Shown piece after piece: positions 29,105 through 39,281 of a DNA stretch of 64,000 nt. The stretch's first letter is position 1. The number at the start of each line of letters is the position of its first letter. A program made the translations under genes and the position numbers. Source of the stretch: Actinomycetes bacterium. Lineage in GTDB: Bacteria > Actinomycetota > Thermoleophilia > BMS3ABIN01. Location: contig JAJYXB010000022.1 in NCBI GenBank assembly GCA_021791195.1, forward strand, positions 186,298 through 250,297. The letters run 5' to 3'. The notes under the pieces are model-generated. The model was not told the DNA's origin. It did no database searches and was given only the letters and a program-made list of their open reading frames with translations.

Positions 29105-30862
29105 ATGGCGACTCGCGCCAAGCAGATCCTGGTGAGCGCGGAGCCCAGCGAACTCAAGGTTGCCATCCTTGAAGAGGGCAGGCTCTGCGAGATCTATGTG
29201 GAACGCAAGGGGCACAAGCCGCTTGCCGGCAACATCTACAAGGGCAAGGTCGAGAACGTGCTGCCTGGCATGGAAGCGGCCTTTGTCGATATCGGGCTGG
29301 AGAAGAACGGCTTCCTCTACGTGGAGGAGGTCATGGTCCACGAGGATCCGGACAAACGCCCCAAGAAGATCACCCAGATGCTCAAGTCCGGACAGGAGAT
29401 CCCGGTGCAGATCGTCAAGGATCCGATGGGCACCAAGGGCGCCCGGCTGACTACGCAGCTTTCCATCCCGGGACACTTTATCGTCTATGTCCCCGACGGC
29501 GACGGCGTCGGCGTCTCCCGCCGCCTGCCGGACGAGGAGCGCCAGCGCCTGAGGCAGATCTGCCGCGAGCTGAAAGTGAAGAACGCCGGACTGATCGTCC
29601 GCACCGCCGCCGAGGGCGCCAGCAAGCACGAGCTGATGAATGACCTCAAGTTCCTGGAGAAGATGTGGCAGACCGTGGTCAAGCGTGAGAAGAAGGCCAA
29701 GGCGCCGTCGCTGCTCTATTCCGAGATGGAGGTCTCGCTCAAGGTGATGCGCGACATCTTCAATGAGACGCACGAGAACGTCCTGGTTGATAATCAGAAG
29801 GAATATGACAAGATTCGCTCCTTCCTGCGCAAAACCTCGCCGGAGCTGGTGGACCGTCTCGAGCTCTACCAGGGGAGCAAGCCGCTGATGGAGACCTACG
29901 GCGTCGACGAAGAGATGAAAAAGGCGCTCAACAAGCGCGTCGACCTGCCCAGCGGCGGCTACCTCGTCATTGAGGAGACCGAGGCGATGACGATCATCGA
30001 CGTCAATACCGGCCGCTATGTCGGACGCACGCGTCTGGAAGACACCATCCTGAAGACGAACATGGAAGCCTGCAAGGAGGTCGTGCGCCAGTTGAGGCTG
30101 CGCGACATCGGCGGCATCATCATCATCGACTTCATCGACATGGCGCGGCCGCGCAACCGCCAGCAGGTGCTGGAGGCGCTCGACAAGGAGCTGGACACCG
30201 ACCGCACCAAGACCTATATCGTGGAACTGTCGCCCCTGGGCCTGGTGGAGATGACCAGGCAGAACGTCACCGAGGGCCTCAGGGACATACTCACCAAGAC
30301 CTGCCCTACCTGCGGCGGCGAGGGTGTGATCGTCTCCGAGGAGACGATGGCGATTGATATCGAGCGGCGCCTGCGGCGGCTGGCGGCGACGTCGCCGAGT
30401 GATGCCTTCCTGGTGGAGGTGCATCCCAAGGTGGCGGCGATGCTGATCGGCCAGGGCGGCGCCAAGCTGCGCGAGCTGGAGGAAGAGACGCGCAAATACT
30501 TCAGTTTCGAAGGGCTGGACACGATTCCGATCGACACCTTCGAGGTTACCGCCGAAGGCAGCAGGGAGGCCATCCAGCGGGCGTCGCTGCCGGTGGCCGA
30601 AGGTGATGAGGTGCGGCTCAGGATCGAGGAAGCACACATGTATAACCCGGCCGACGCCATCGCCAAGATCGATGGCTACGTAGTCAGCATCTCTGGCGCC
30701 AGCAAGATGGTCGGCGAGGACAAGAAGATCCGCATCGGCAGCGTCACCCGCACATGTGCCTACGGCACGGTGGTAGACGAAGAGAAGCCGGCCGATAAGG
30801 ATGAGGGTCAGAACGAGCCTTCGGCGATCGATGTGCCCAAACGTCCCTGGCGGCGCAAATAG
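29105..30862 (+). CDS. rng: Ribonuclease G/E family endoribonuclease
   Basis: 585 residues from ATG 29105, which has a GAGAGG site; an upstream GTG-type frame (29012) would add unlike sequence. Domain order: S1 RNA-binding domain (LAGNIYKGKVENVLPGMEAAFVDIG, residues 37-65), RNase H-like/5' sensor region, and the catalytic DNase I-like domain with DVNTGRYVG and IIIIDFIDM supplying the metal aspartates. The zinc link is CPTCGGEG. It processes rRNA and mRNA 5' ends. The short acidic tail shows no degradosome scaffold. Confidence 0.95.
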   Translation: MATRAKQILVSAEPSELKVAILEEGRLCEIYVERKGHKPLAGNIYKGKVENVLPGMEAAFVDIGLEKNGFLYVEEVMVHEDPDKRPKKITQMLKSGQEIPVQIVKDPMGTKGARLTTQLSIPGHFIVYVPDGDGVGVSRRLPDEERQRLRQICRELKVKNAGLIVRTAAEGASKHELMNDLKFLEKMWQTVVKREKKAKAPSLLYSEMEVSLKVMRDIFNETHENVLVDNQKEYDKIRSFLRKTSPELVDRLELYQGSKPLMETYGVDEEMKKALNKRVDLPSGGYLVIEETEAMTIIDVNTGRYVGRTRLEDTILKTNMEACKEVVRQLRLRDIGGIIIIDFIDMARPRNRQQVLEALDKELDTDRTKTYIVELSPLGLVEMTRQNVTEGLRDILTKTCPTCGGEGVIVSEETMAIDIERRLRRLAATSPSDAFLVEVHPKVAAMLIGQGGAKLRELEEETRKYFSFEGLDTIPIDTFEVTAEGSREAIQRASLPVAEGDEVRLRIEEAHMYNPADAIAKIDGYVVSISGASKMVGEDKKIRIGSVTRTCAYGTVVDEEKPADKDEGQNEPSAIDVPKRPWRRK

Positions 30863-30900
30863 CGGCGCAGCGTTCGCTGGCATGGATAAAGCCGGTTTGC

Positions 30901-30906
30901 TATAAT
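30901..30906 (+). promoter_or_regulatory. Extended -10 promoter of rplU-rpmA
   Basis: TGCTATAAT (TG-n-TATAAT) 43 nt before rplU, with a weak TGGCAT -35 17 nt upstream. The short leader could hold a ribosomal-protein feedback site but none was recognised. Confidence 0.6.
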
Positions 30907-30948
30907 CCCTGAGGCTTAATTCAAAGCAAATCCGGAACGGAAACTTTT

Positions 30949-31320
30949 ATGTACGCAGTGATTGACATAGGCGGCAAGCAGTACAAAGTCGAAAAAGGCG
31001 ACGAGGTCATCGTCGACCGTCTCGATCTGGCCGAGGGCAAGAGCGTCACCTTCAACCCCGTGCTGCTCGGCGGCGAGAGCAAGGCGGTCACACCCGCCGA
31101 GCTCAAGGGCGCCAAGGTGAAGGCGAAGGTCGAGGAGCACCTGCTGGGTGACAAGATCCGCGTCTTCAAGTACAAGCCCAAGACGACCTACCGCAAGACG
31201 CGCGGCCATCGCAGCCGGCTGTCTCGGCTATCGATCCAGTCCATTACCGCCGCGGGAGCAAAAAAGAAGGCGGAGCCGAAAGCGGAGGCTGACCAGGACG
31301 CCGCGGCGGCCGCTGAATAA
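30949..31320 (+). CDS. rplU: 50S ribosomal protein L21
   Basis: 123 residues. The core of about 100 residues is canonical (YAVIDIGGKQYKVEKGD, VFKYKPKTTYRKTRGHR). The C-terminus is extended by an alanine/lysine/glutamate-rich low-complexity tail (AEPKAEADQDAAAAAE), as in several high-GC Gram-positives. It binds 23S rRNA domain VI. Cotranscribed with rpmA. Confidence 0.97.
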   Translation: MYAVIDIGGKQYKVEKGDEVIVDRLDLAEGKSVTFNPVLLGGESKAVTPAELKGAKVKAKVEEHLLGDKIRVFKYKPKTTYRKTRGHRSRLSRLSIQSITAAGAKKKAEPKAEADQDAAAAAE

Positions 31321-31372
31321 TCGATGATCCCGGTGCTGGGGCGCCGTGGAATCCGGATAAAGGGAAACAGAA

Positions 31373-31630
31373 ATGGCTCATAAAAAAGGTTCAGGTACAA
31401 GCAGAAACGGACGCGATTCGCATGCCCAGCGCCTGGGATGCAAGAGCTTCGGCGGCCAGATCGTGCCGGCCGGCTCCATCATCGTCCGGCAGCGGGGCAC
31501 GCGCTTCCGCCCCGGTCCCGGCGCCGGCATCGGCGGCGATGACACCATCTTTGCCACGGTCACCGGCCGGGTGGTATTCTCCAACGGCGCCGCGCGCACA
31601 ATCAGCGTCGTCCCGGAAGAGAGCGCCTGA
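31373..31630 (+). CDS. rpmA: 50S ribosomal protein L27
   Basis: 85 residues starting [16 protein letters not shown]. The basic N-terminus reaches the peptidyl transferase centre. It has no FSHKK-type Firmicutes prepeptide, so processing by a Prp protease is not expected. A typical intrinsic terminator follows. Confidence 0.97.
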   Translation: MAHKKGSGTSRNGRDSHAQRLGCKSFGGQIVPAGSIIVRQRGTRFRPGPGAGIGGDDTIFATVTGRVVFSNGAARTISVVPEESA

Positions 31631-31654
31631 CTCGCGCCGGAAATCACATGGATG

Positions 31655-31685
31655 AAAAAGTCGCCGGCCAGGCGGCTTTTTTGTT
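31655..31685 (+). terminator. Intrinsic terminator after rpmA
   Basis: AAAAAGTCGCC pairs with GGCGGCTTTTTT around GGCCA. The stem has a run of T residues and ends the rplU-rpmA unit. Confidence 0.8.
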
Positions 31686-31699
31686 GGTGCAGGTCATTT

Positions 31700-31741
31700 A
31701 TTGCCGATACAGAAAGTAATATTGCCGAAATGGAAAGTAAT
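31700..31741 (+). repeat. Tandem 21-bp direct repeats, candidate operator
   Basis: Two immediately adjacent 21-nt units, 31700-31720 and 31721-31741, match at 18 of 21 positions with shared cores ATTGCCGA and GAAAGTAAT. A looser third unit (TTGCCGGCACGAAAG) starts at 31762, about two periods further on. Two DNA turns per unit would put bound proteins on one face. They lie 48 nt upstream of the DUF5684-like gene start. Confidence 0.7.
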
Positions 31742-31788
31742 GCTGGCCATTTTATCTAGTGTTGCCGGCACGAAAGAAAGGAGGAGAT

Positions 31789-33569
<1,781 letters not shown>

Positions 33570-33600
33570 GGTATGAAAAACGAGACCCGGGGGAGCGCAA

Positions 33601-34557
33601 ATAAGTATCGAAAGTTCAGGAACACCCCAGCTTGCTGGCTCTTTCGCCGACCGGCTGGCCGCCGCCATCCAGTCCAAGGGTTCGCCCATCTGTGTCGGCA
33701 TCGACCCCCGGCTGGAGAAGATGCCGGCGCCGCTGCTTGATCGTTTCCGGGCGCAGGCGCCTCAGGGATGCGGCTGCGGCCGCAAGGAGGTAGCGGAGTG
33801 CTTCGAGGAGTTCAGCGCCGCCATCATCGATGCCGTGGCGCCGCACGCGGCAGCGGTCAAACTGCAGCTGGCCTGCTTCGAACAGTACGGACCGCCGGGA
33901 TTCAAGGCTTTCCGCCACCTGGTGCGCCGGGCGGCCAAAGCCGGCCTGATCGTCATCGCTGACGCCAAGCGCGGCGACATCGGCCTCTCCGCCCAGGCGT
34001 ATTCCAGCGCCTTCATCGGCAGCCCTGCGGGGATGAACGGGCCGCTGAGGGGACTGGAGATCGATGCCCTCACGGTCAATCCGCTGTTCGGCCAGGACGG
34101 CCTGGAGCCGTTCCTCGATGACTGCCGCCGTCACGGCAAGGGTATATTCGTCCTGGTCAAGACCTCAAACCCGGGTTCGGCCCAGCTGCAGGATCTGCGG
34201 CTTGAAAACGGCTCGCTCTGGTACGAGCATCTAGCCGGACTGGTGGACGGCTGGGGAGCCGGCCTGATCGGTGCGGAAGGATACAGCAGCGTCGGCGCCG
34301 TGGTCGGCGCCACTCACCCGGAAGCCATCGGCCGCCTGCGCCAGCTGATGCCGCGGGCGTTTTTCCTGCTGCCGGGGTACGGCGCCCAGGGCGCGGGCGC
34401 CGCCGATGTGGCCGCGGCTTTTGACTGCGACGGGCTCGGCGCCCTGGTGACGGCATCTCGTAGTATAATCTACGCTGTCAGTGACGCAGATTTCGCAGCT
34501 GCAGCTGGAGAGGCGGCAAGGAGGATGAAAGAAGAGCTCTGGAGCGCGCTTGGTTAG
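33601..34557 (+). CDS. pyrF: Orotidine 5'-phosphate decarboxylase (type 2), apparent ATA start
   Basis: 318 residues from ATA 33601. Last step of UMP synthesis. Type 2 signatures: SFADRLAAAIQSKGSPICVGIDPRLE at the N-terminus and the catalytic DAKRGDIG near residue 120. Phosphate-binding glycines sit near the end (LPGYGAQGAG). The conserved SFADRL strand lies upstream of the first ATG (33721), and there is no ATG, GTG or TTG between the in-frame TGA at 33574 and it. ATA at 33601 follows GGGGGAG by 5 nt, so it is the best start. No other pyr gene is nearby. Confidence 0.9.
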   Translation: MSIESSGTPQLAGSFADRLAAAIQSKGSPICVGIDPRLEKMPAPLLDRFRAQAPQGCGCGRKEVAECFEEFSAAIIDAVAPHAAAVKLQLACFEQYGPPGFKAFRHLVRRAAKAGLIVIADAKRGDIGLSAQAYSSAFIGSPAGMNGPLRGLEIDALTVNPLFGQDGLEPFLDDCRRHGKGIFVLVKTSNPGSAQLQDLRLENGSLWYEHLAGLVDGWGAGLIGAEGYSSVGAVVGATHPEAIGRLRQLMPRAFFLLPGYGAQGAGAADVAAAFDCDGLGALVTASRSIIYAVSDADFAAAAGEAARRMKEELWSALG

Positions 34558-34578
34558 GCCGCTCATTCCTTCGACTCA

Positions 34579-35004
34579 ATGAACACCGAAGCGACAATTG
34601 CGCGTGTGCTTGCGGTCATCGGCCTGGTGGCCGCTATCATCACCGTGGGCATGATTGCTCGCAGCTCGGGCGTTTTCGGCGGTAGGCCGGACCTGGCGCT
34701 TACCACCACCACGTCTCCGGCCGCAGTCCAGACGGCAACGACATCGACAGGCTCTTTCTCGGCGCTGAATTCATCCGGATCCGCAGGCGGCAGCGATACC
34801 ACCGCCAGCTCCACCAGCAACAGCTCAGGCAACGCCACCACCGCCACGACCGCGGGCAATACCTACGTGGTTCAGAATGGTGATACCTTTTACAGCCTCG
34901 CCCATAAATTCAATACGACGATCGCCAGCATCCAGAAACTCAACCCGGGCATCGACCCGCAGAACCTGAAGCCAGGAGTCAGGATAACGGTCCCCGCCAG
35001 CTAG
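34579..35004 (+). CDS. LysM-domain membrane-anchored protein
   Basis: 141 residues. N-terminal transmembrane helix (about 8-26, IARVLAVIGLVAAIITVGMIA), a long threonine/serine-rich linker, and a single C-terminal LysM domain (YVVQNGDTFYSLAHKFNTT...INLPAS-like ending RITVPAS). It probably binds peptidoglycan on the outside of the membrane. Its place directly before a D,D-carboxypeptidase supports a wall role. Confidence 0.85.
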   Translation: MNTEATIARVLAVIGLVAAIITVGMIARSSGVFGGRPDLALTTTTSPAAVQTATTSTGSFSALNSSGSAGGSDTTASSTSNSSGNATTATTAGNTYVVQNGDTFYSLAHKFNTTIASIQKLNPGIDPQNLKPGVRITVPAS

Positions 35005-35028
35005 GCTATCCGGCCGCAGGAGTCATCG

Positions 35029-36285
35029 ATGGGTAACAGCCATACATTCAGCCGCAGGATAAGGGGCAGCATGAAGAGAAGCTTCAGGCCGCTGCTCCTG
35101 CTGCTGATGGCGCTTTCCGTCTTCATGACGCTGATCGTGCCGGCCTGGGCCGATAACCTGCCGGCGCCGCCGGCCAACTCCGCCAAGGGCGTCTACATGT
35201 TCAACCCCAACGACGGCAAGGTCCTTTTCAGTCAGAATCCGGACATGGAGTTGCCGATGGCCAGCACCACCAAGATGATGACCGCGCTGCTGATCATCGA
35301 GGACGGTCATAACATGAACGACAAAGTCACCTGCAGCCAGCGTTGCGCGACGATCGGCGAGTCGTCGATCTACCTGCAGCAGGGGGAATCGCTGACGGTG
35401 CAGCAGATGCTCAACGGTCTGCTGCTGCCCAGCGGCAACGACGCCGCCATCGCGCTGGCCGAGTACGACGCCGGCAGCGTGGAGGCGTTTGTCGGCAAGA
35501 TGAACAGGCGCGCCGCCGAGCTCGGCATGACGCACACACATTTTGTCACGCCGCACGGTCTCGACGAGCCGGGTCACTATACTTCGGCCCGGGATTTCGC
35601 CATTCTGGGAGCCGAGGTGATGAAGCACCAGCAGCTGCGTGAGATCGTCAAGCGGGAAGAGTATCGCATCCCCGGGTACGGCCAGCCAGACGGGCGGGAC
35701 CTGATCAATACCAACCATCTGCTCAAATATCCCTATGTCGACGGGATCAAGACCGGCTATACGGATAATGCCGGCGAGTGCATTGTCATCTCGGCGCAGC
35801 AGAATGGCGTCAGCCTGATCATCGTCTACCTGGGCGGGCCTTCGCTGGCGCAGCGCGACCAGGAAGTCTACAACCTGATCCAGTATGGCTTCGCCAGTTA
35901 CGCCAACCGCACGGTGGTCACGGCGGGCAAGGAATACGCGTCGATCAGCGTGCCCTATTCGCGCAACAGGAAGCTTTCGCTCGTAGCCCAGGGCGATCTG
36001 AGCCAGCAGGTATACATCAAGGATTCCGTGGATTACCGGCTGGTGCTGCCCGATGAGCCGACGCTGCCGATCAGGAAAGGCGACAAGGTCGGCATGGTGG
36101 AGGCTTATGACGGCGACCGGTTGCTCGGCAGCGCCTACCTGGTCGCCGCCAGCGACGTGGCGGCGCCGGGGCTCGCCGACCGGGTCGGTTATTACATCTC
36201 GTCGATTTTCCATATCTTCGGAGCCACGAGCTTCAGGCTGGCCGCCGGCCTCGGCAGGGTCATGCCGGAGGTGACGCGGGGTTGA
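35029..36285 (+). CDS. dacF: D-alanyl-D-alanine carboxypeptidase (PBP5/DacF-like)
   Basis: 418 residues from ATG 35029 (AGGAG 6 nt upstream; ATG 35071 also possible). Signal peptide ending PAWADN. Serine DD-peptidase motifs: Ser79-x-x-Lys82 (ASTTKMM), SGN in LLPSGNDAA, and KTG in GIKTGYTDNAG. The C-terminal PBP5-like beta domain ends in a hydrophobic helix that may anchor it. It trims the terminal D-Ala of pentapeptides. The stop overlaps the start of the kinase gene. Confidence 0.92.
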   Translation: MGNSHTFSRRIRGSMKRSFRPLLLLLMALSVFMTLIVPAWADNLPAPPANSAKGVYMFNPNDGKVLFSQNPDMELPMASTTKMMTALLIIEDGHNMNDKVTCSQRCATIGESSIYLQQGESLTVQQMLNGLLLPSGNDAAIALAEYDAGSVEAFVGKMNRRAAELGMTHTHFVTPHGLDEPGHYTSARDFAILGAEVMKHQQLREIVKREEYRIPGYGQPDGRDLINTNHLLKYPYVDGIKTGYTDNAGECIVISAQQNGVSLIIVYLGGPSLAQRDQEVYNLIQYGFASYANRTVVTAGKEYASISVPYSRNRKLSLVAQGDLSQQVYIKDSVDYRLVLPDEPTLPIRKGDKVGMVEAYDGDRLLGSAYLVAASDVAAPGLADRVGYYISSIFHIFGATSFRLAAGLGRVMPEVTRG

Positions 36286-37229
36286 TAGTCACGGTCACTC
36301 TGAACGCGGCGCTGGACCGGACGCTGACGGTGCCGAATTTTCAGGCGGGTTTCCGCCACCGCGCCAGCGAGAGCCTGACGCTGCCGGGCGGCAAGGGCGT
36401 CAATATCGCCCGCGCGCTCAAGGGCCTGGGCCAGCCGGTGATCGCTACGGGGCTGGCGGGCGGCAAGACCGGCACCAGGATCGTCGAGGATCTGACCGCG
36501 GAGGGCATCCTCAACGACTTTGTGCGCATCCGCGACGAGTCGCGTACGTCGACGGCCATCATCGATCCGACGAGCAGTCTGCAGACGGAGGTCAACGAAT
36601 ATGGCCCGGTCGTCACTTCGCGCGAGCTGCACGCTTTTTTGGAGAAGTTCACCTACATCGCTCAGGGCGCCGATGTCGTCATCCTGGCGGGGTCGCTGCC
36701 ACGAAAGGTCAAGGAGTCCTTTTACCGCGATCTGGTTGCGGCGCTTAGAGAGACAGACGCGCTGGTGGTGCTCGACACCGCCGGCGAGCCGCTTCGGATG
36801 GCGATCAAATCAGGCCCCGGGCTGGTGTCGCCGAACATCTTCGAAGCGGAGGCGCTGGTAGGTCATGAATTCAGCGAGGACGACGACTTCCTCCAGGCCA
36901 CGCGTCAGCTGTGCAAGATCGGCGCGGGCTCCGGCATCATCACGCACGCGGCCGGCTGCTATGCCTGCCTCGCCGGCGACGGCGGCCGGCAGGAATATTA
37001 CAAGGTCACCATGACGCCGCTGGACCCGATCAGCACCGTCGGTTCCGGAGATGCCTTCCTGGCCGGCTTCGTCTCTGCGCGTGTTTCCGGCAAAGCCGCC
37101 GGTGAATGCCTGCGTTATGGCGTCGCCTGCGGCGCCGCCAACACCCAGAAATATGGCGCCGGCGTCTTCGACCCGCACGAGGTCAAGCGGCTGCTGGCGA
37201 AGGTGAAGGTCGAAGAACTCAGCGCATAA
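36282..37229 (+). CDS. PfkB-family sugar kinase, 1-phosphofructokinase-like
   Basis: 315 residues from TTG 36282, overlapping dacF by 4 nt. Begins MIVTVTLNAALDRTLTVPNF, the FruK/LacC subgroup signature. PGGKGVNIARAL (sugar binding) and the catalytic Asp in STVGSGDAFLAGF (PfkB motif 2) are intact. Substrate could be fructose-1-phosphate, tagatose-6-phosphate or another sugar phosphate; without PTS or fru genes nearby this cannot be decided. A strong terminator follows. Confidence 0.88.
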   Translation: MIVTVTLNAALDRTLTVPNFQAGFRHRASESLTLPGGKGVNIARALKGLGQPVIATGLAGGKTGTRIVEDLTAEGILNDFVRIRDESRTSTAIIDPTSSLQTEVNEYGPVVTSRELHAFLEKFTYIAQGADVVILAGSLPRKVKESFYRDLVAALRETDALVVLDTAGEPLRMAIKSGPGLVSPNIFEAEALVGHEFSEDDDFLQATRQLCKIGAGSGIITHAAGCYACLAGDGGRQEYYKVTMTPLDPISTVGSGDAFLAGFVSARVSGKAAGECLRYGVACGAANTQKYGAGVFDPHEVKRLLAKVKVEELSA

Positions 37230-37260
37230 AAAAAGGAAGCTGACCGGGCTTCCTTTTTTT
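37228..37260 (+). terminator. Strong bidirectional-type intrinsic terminator
   Basis: A-run plus GGAAGC, loop TGACCGG, GCTTCC plus seven T. It starts inside the stop codon of the kinase gene. Confidence 0.9.
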
Positions 37261-37608
37261 AGAGGATGAAGGATGTTTGGCAATTCCAAGAAGCCGCGGC
37301 GTCCGCTTGCGGAAAGCGGGAAGCTTCGTCAGCCGGGGTTCCTTCTCCCTTGCCGGTGAAGCCGGTCTCTCTTACCCGCCCTGCTTCTGTCTTTTTTATC
37401 GGCGCCGGGCTCCGGCAGCTTTAACTATTTCGATAATTTCTCTCTGTTTAGTCGCCCTTGTTGACACTGCGCCGACGAAATATACTATGCACACTTCATC
37501 TGGGCTTCGCATGGCTTCTTGACATGTCTGCTTGCGGCCGGCCAGCGTCGTGGTGCCCGGCCATGGATGCAGCAGACGCGCCAGCTGGCATTTCCGGAAA
37601 GGGTTTGA
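37261..37608 (+). promoter_or_regulatory. Intergenic region with promoter of the glycosyltransferase gene
   Basis: 348 bp with no convincing gene. TTGACA (37461-37466), 16 nt and TACTAT (37483-37488) form a good promoter about 115 nt upstream of the TTG start. The first 150 bp hold nothing I recognise. Confidence 0.6.
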
Positions 37609-38856
37609 TTGACAAGCGTAGCTTTTGTCTCATATCAGCTCAAGGGACATGACGGCGTATCGGTAGAGTCGGAAAAGTGGATCCGGATCTTTCGCGAATG
37701 GGGATTCACCGTGCATCGCATCGCCGGCTTCATCCCCGGCGCGAGGGAATATGACCATATCATTCCCGAGCTTGACTTCCTGGCTCCCCGCATCGAGGCG
37801 TTCACGGAGGATTTTTTCCCGGCTGCCGGAACCGGCGGCGGCAGAGACAGCCTCGAGCGGGAGCTGGAGGATCTGGCCGGGGAGATCGGCGCGGCTCTGG
37901 CGCGCGAGCTGGAAGCGATCGCGCCCGATCTGCTGGTGGCAGGGAATGTCTTCTCGCTGCCGCTCAACATCCCCATGAGCGTCGCCCTGTGCCGCTTCCT
38001 TCGCCGGGAGAAGCTTGCCTGCGTGGCGGTGCATCACGATTTTTACTGGCAGCACGCACGGTTTGCCCACGGCGCCATGGATGCGCTGCTGGAGAATAAT
38101 TTCCCGCCCTCGATGACGCGCATCCGCCATGTCACTGTCAACCGTAACAGCCACGATCAGCTCTTCCGGCGCACTGGCATAAATTCCAAACAGATCAACA
38201 ACTGCGTCGACTTCGATGCCGTCCGCTTGCCGGACAGGTTCAATGCCAGGCTGCGCGCAGATCTGGGGATCGACGACGGCGAGACGATGTTCCTGCAGCC
38301 GACGCCGGCGGCGCCAGGCCGGGGGATCGGGAATGCCATCCGCTTTGCCGGCGACTTCGCGGCTGCCAGCGGCAGGCCGGCCAGCCTTATCATCAGCGGC
38401 CCCTGCGAGGCGGGCTATGAGGAAACCTTCGCACAGGCATGCCGCGGCGCAAAGGCGCGCGTGCGGAGCATCGCCGGCTGGCTGGGGACGGAACGCAATC
38501 AGGATACGGCCGGCTCGTGTTACGACATTGCCGATGCCTATGTTCGCGCCGACATGGTCACGTTTGCCGGCTCGCGGGAAAGTTTCGTCAGCCCGGTGTT
38601 AAGCGCGGTGGCGTACCGCAAGCCGCTGCTGGTCTCCGGCTTTCCGGTGCTGGAAGAGCTGCGTGCCCTCGGGTTCCAGTTCCTGCCGCTGGACCGTCAC
38701 GCCGTGGCCCGCGCCATCAAGCTGCTGGAGCATCCGGCGCTGATGCAGGAGATGCTGGACCGCAATTTTGCGGTCGGCAGAAAGCATTTTTCGCTGGATG
38801 TGCTGCGGCGGGACATGGAGGAGTTTATCTCCCGCGCGCCCGCCAGGACGGTGTGA
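37609..38856 (+). CDS. GT-B fold glycosyltransferase (GT4-like)
   Basis: 415 residues from TTG 37609 behind GGAAAGGG. N-terminal acceptor-domain strand VAFVSYQLKGHDGVSVESEKW matches retaining GT4 enzymes. In the C-terminal domain, GRGIGNAIRFAGDF and the SRESFVSPVLSAVAYRKPLLVS segment resemble the nucleotide-sugar binding E-x7-E region. Soluble, probably membrane-associated. Acceptor and donor are unknown. It is a single gene with its own promoter, not in a polysaccharide cluster. Confidence 0.78.
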   Translation: MTSVAFVSYQLKGHDGVSVESEKWIRIFREWGFTVHRIAGFIPGAREYDHIIPELDFLAPRIEAFTEDFFPAAGTGGGRDSLERELEDLAGEIGAALARELEAIAPDLLVAGNVFSLPLNIPMSVALCRFLRREKLACVAVHHDFYWQHARFAHGAMDALLENNFPPSMTRIRHVTVNRNSHDQLFRRTGINSKQINNCVDFDAVRLPDRFNARLRADLGIDDGETMFLQPTPAAPGRGIGNAIRFAGDFAAASGRPASLIISGPCEAGYEETFAQACRGAKARVRSIAGWLGTERNQDTAGSCYDIADAYVRADMVTFAGSRESFVSPVLSAVAYRKPLLVSGFPVLEELRALGFQFLPLDRHAVARAIKLLEHPALMQEMLDRNFAVGRKHFSLDVLRRDMEEFISRAPARTV

Positions 38857-38981
38857 GCCGTCTTGGCGGCTCCAGCGGGATGAATTCGCCGCCGGCTTGT
38901 CAACTTCTGCGGCTCTCGTGGGGAAGAGTCCGCCGCCGGCTTCTCAACCTCAACGGCCAGCGGGGATGGCGCCGCGCGGTC

Positions 38982-39119
38982 TTACTTCTTCAGGTTGATC
39001 GCTGCCGCCAGGCCGATTGCCACCAGCAGGCCGCTGTAGCCGTGGTAGCCGGAAAACCAGAGCGAGATGGCCGTGATGAAACAGCCAAGCGTTATGATAA
39101 GGTATGCCAGACGCGGCAA
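38982..39119 (-). CDS. 45-residue two-helix membrane microprotein
   Basis: TTG at 39119 with AGGAG 7 nt upstream, stop at 38982. Sequence starts MPRLAYLIITLGCFITAISL, then WFSGYHGYSG and a second hydrophobic segment LLVAIGLAAAINLKK. The pattern is two short helices around a polar glycine/tyrosine turn. A TATAAT lies 56 nt upstream on the same strand. It is divergent from plsX. Function unknown. Confidence 0.6.
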   Translation of the reverse strand: MPRLAYLIITLGCFITAISLWFSGYHGYSGLLVAIGLAAAINLKK

Positions 39120-39174
39120 GCTCGGACTCCTGTTCTGATAAGCACGCGCAAATCTCCCGCAAAGTTCGCAACAT

Positions 39175-39180
39175 ATTATA
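39175..39180 (-). promoter_or_regulatory. -10 element of the 45-residue gene
   Basis: Perfect TATAAT on the - strand without a clear -35. The rest of the gap 38857-39281 contains a loose tandem repetition (CGCCGCCGGCTT near 38889 and 38931) and nothing else recognised. Confidence 0.4.
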
Positions 39181-39281
39181 CTTTAACGCGGGCGCCGGCG
39201 GGCTGAAGGTTAGCCGCGCGGGCGATTAATATTAATTGCCGGGAAGAAGATCCCGAAATCCCACATGGAAATCATTTCTGC

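Noticed and set aside
37458..37652. 64-residue ORF overlapping the glycosyltransferase promoter and start
   Set aside because: It has no ribosome-binding site, lies across a good promoter and overlaps a convincing gene in another frame.
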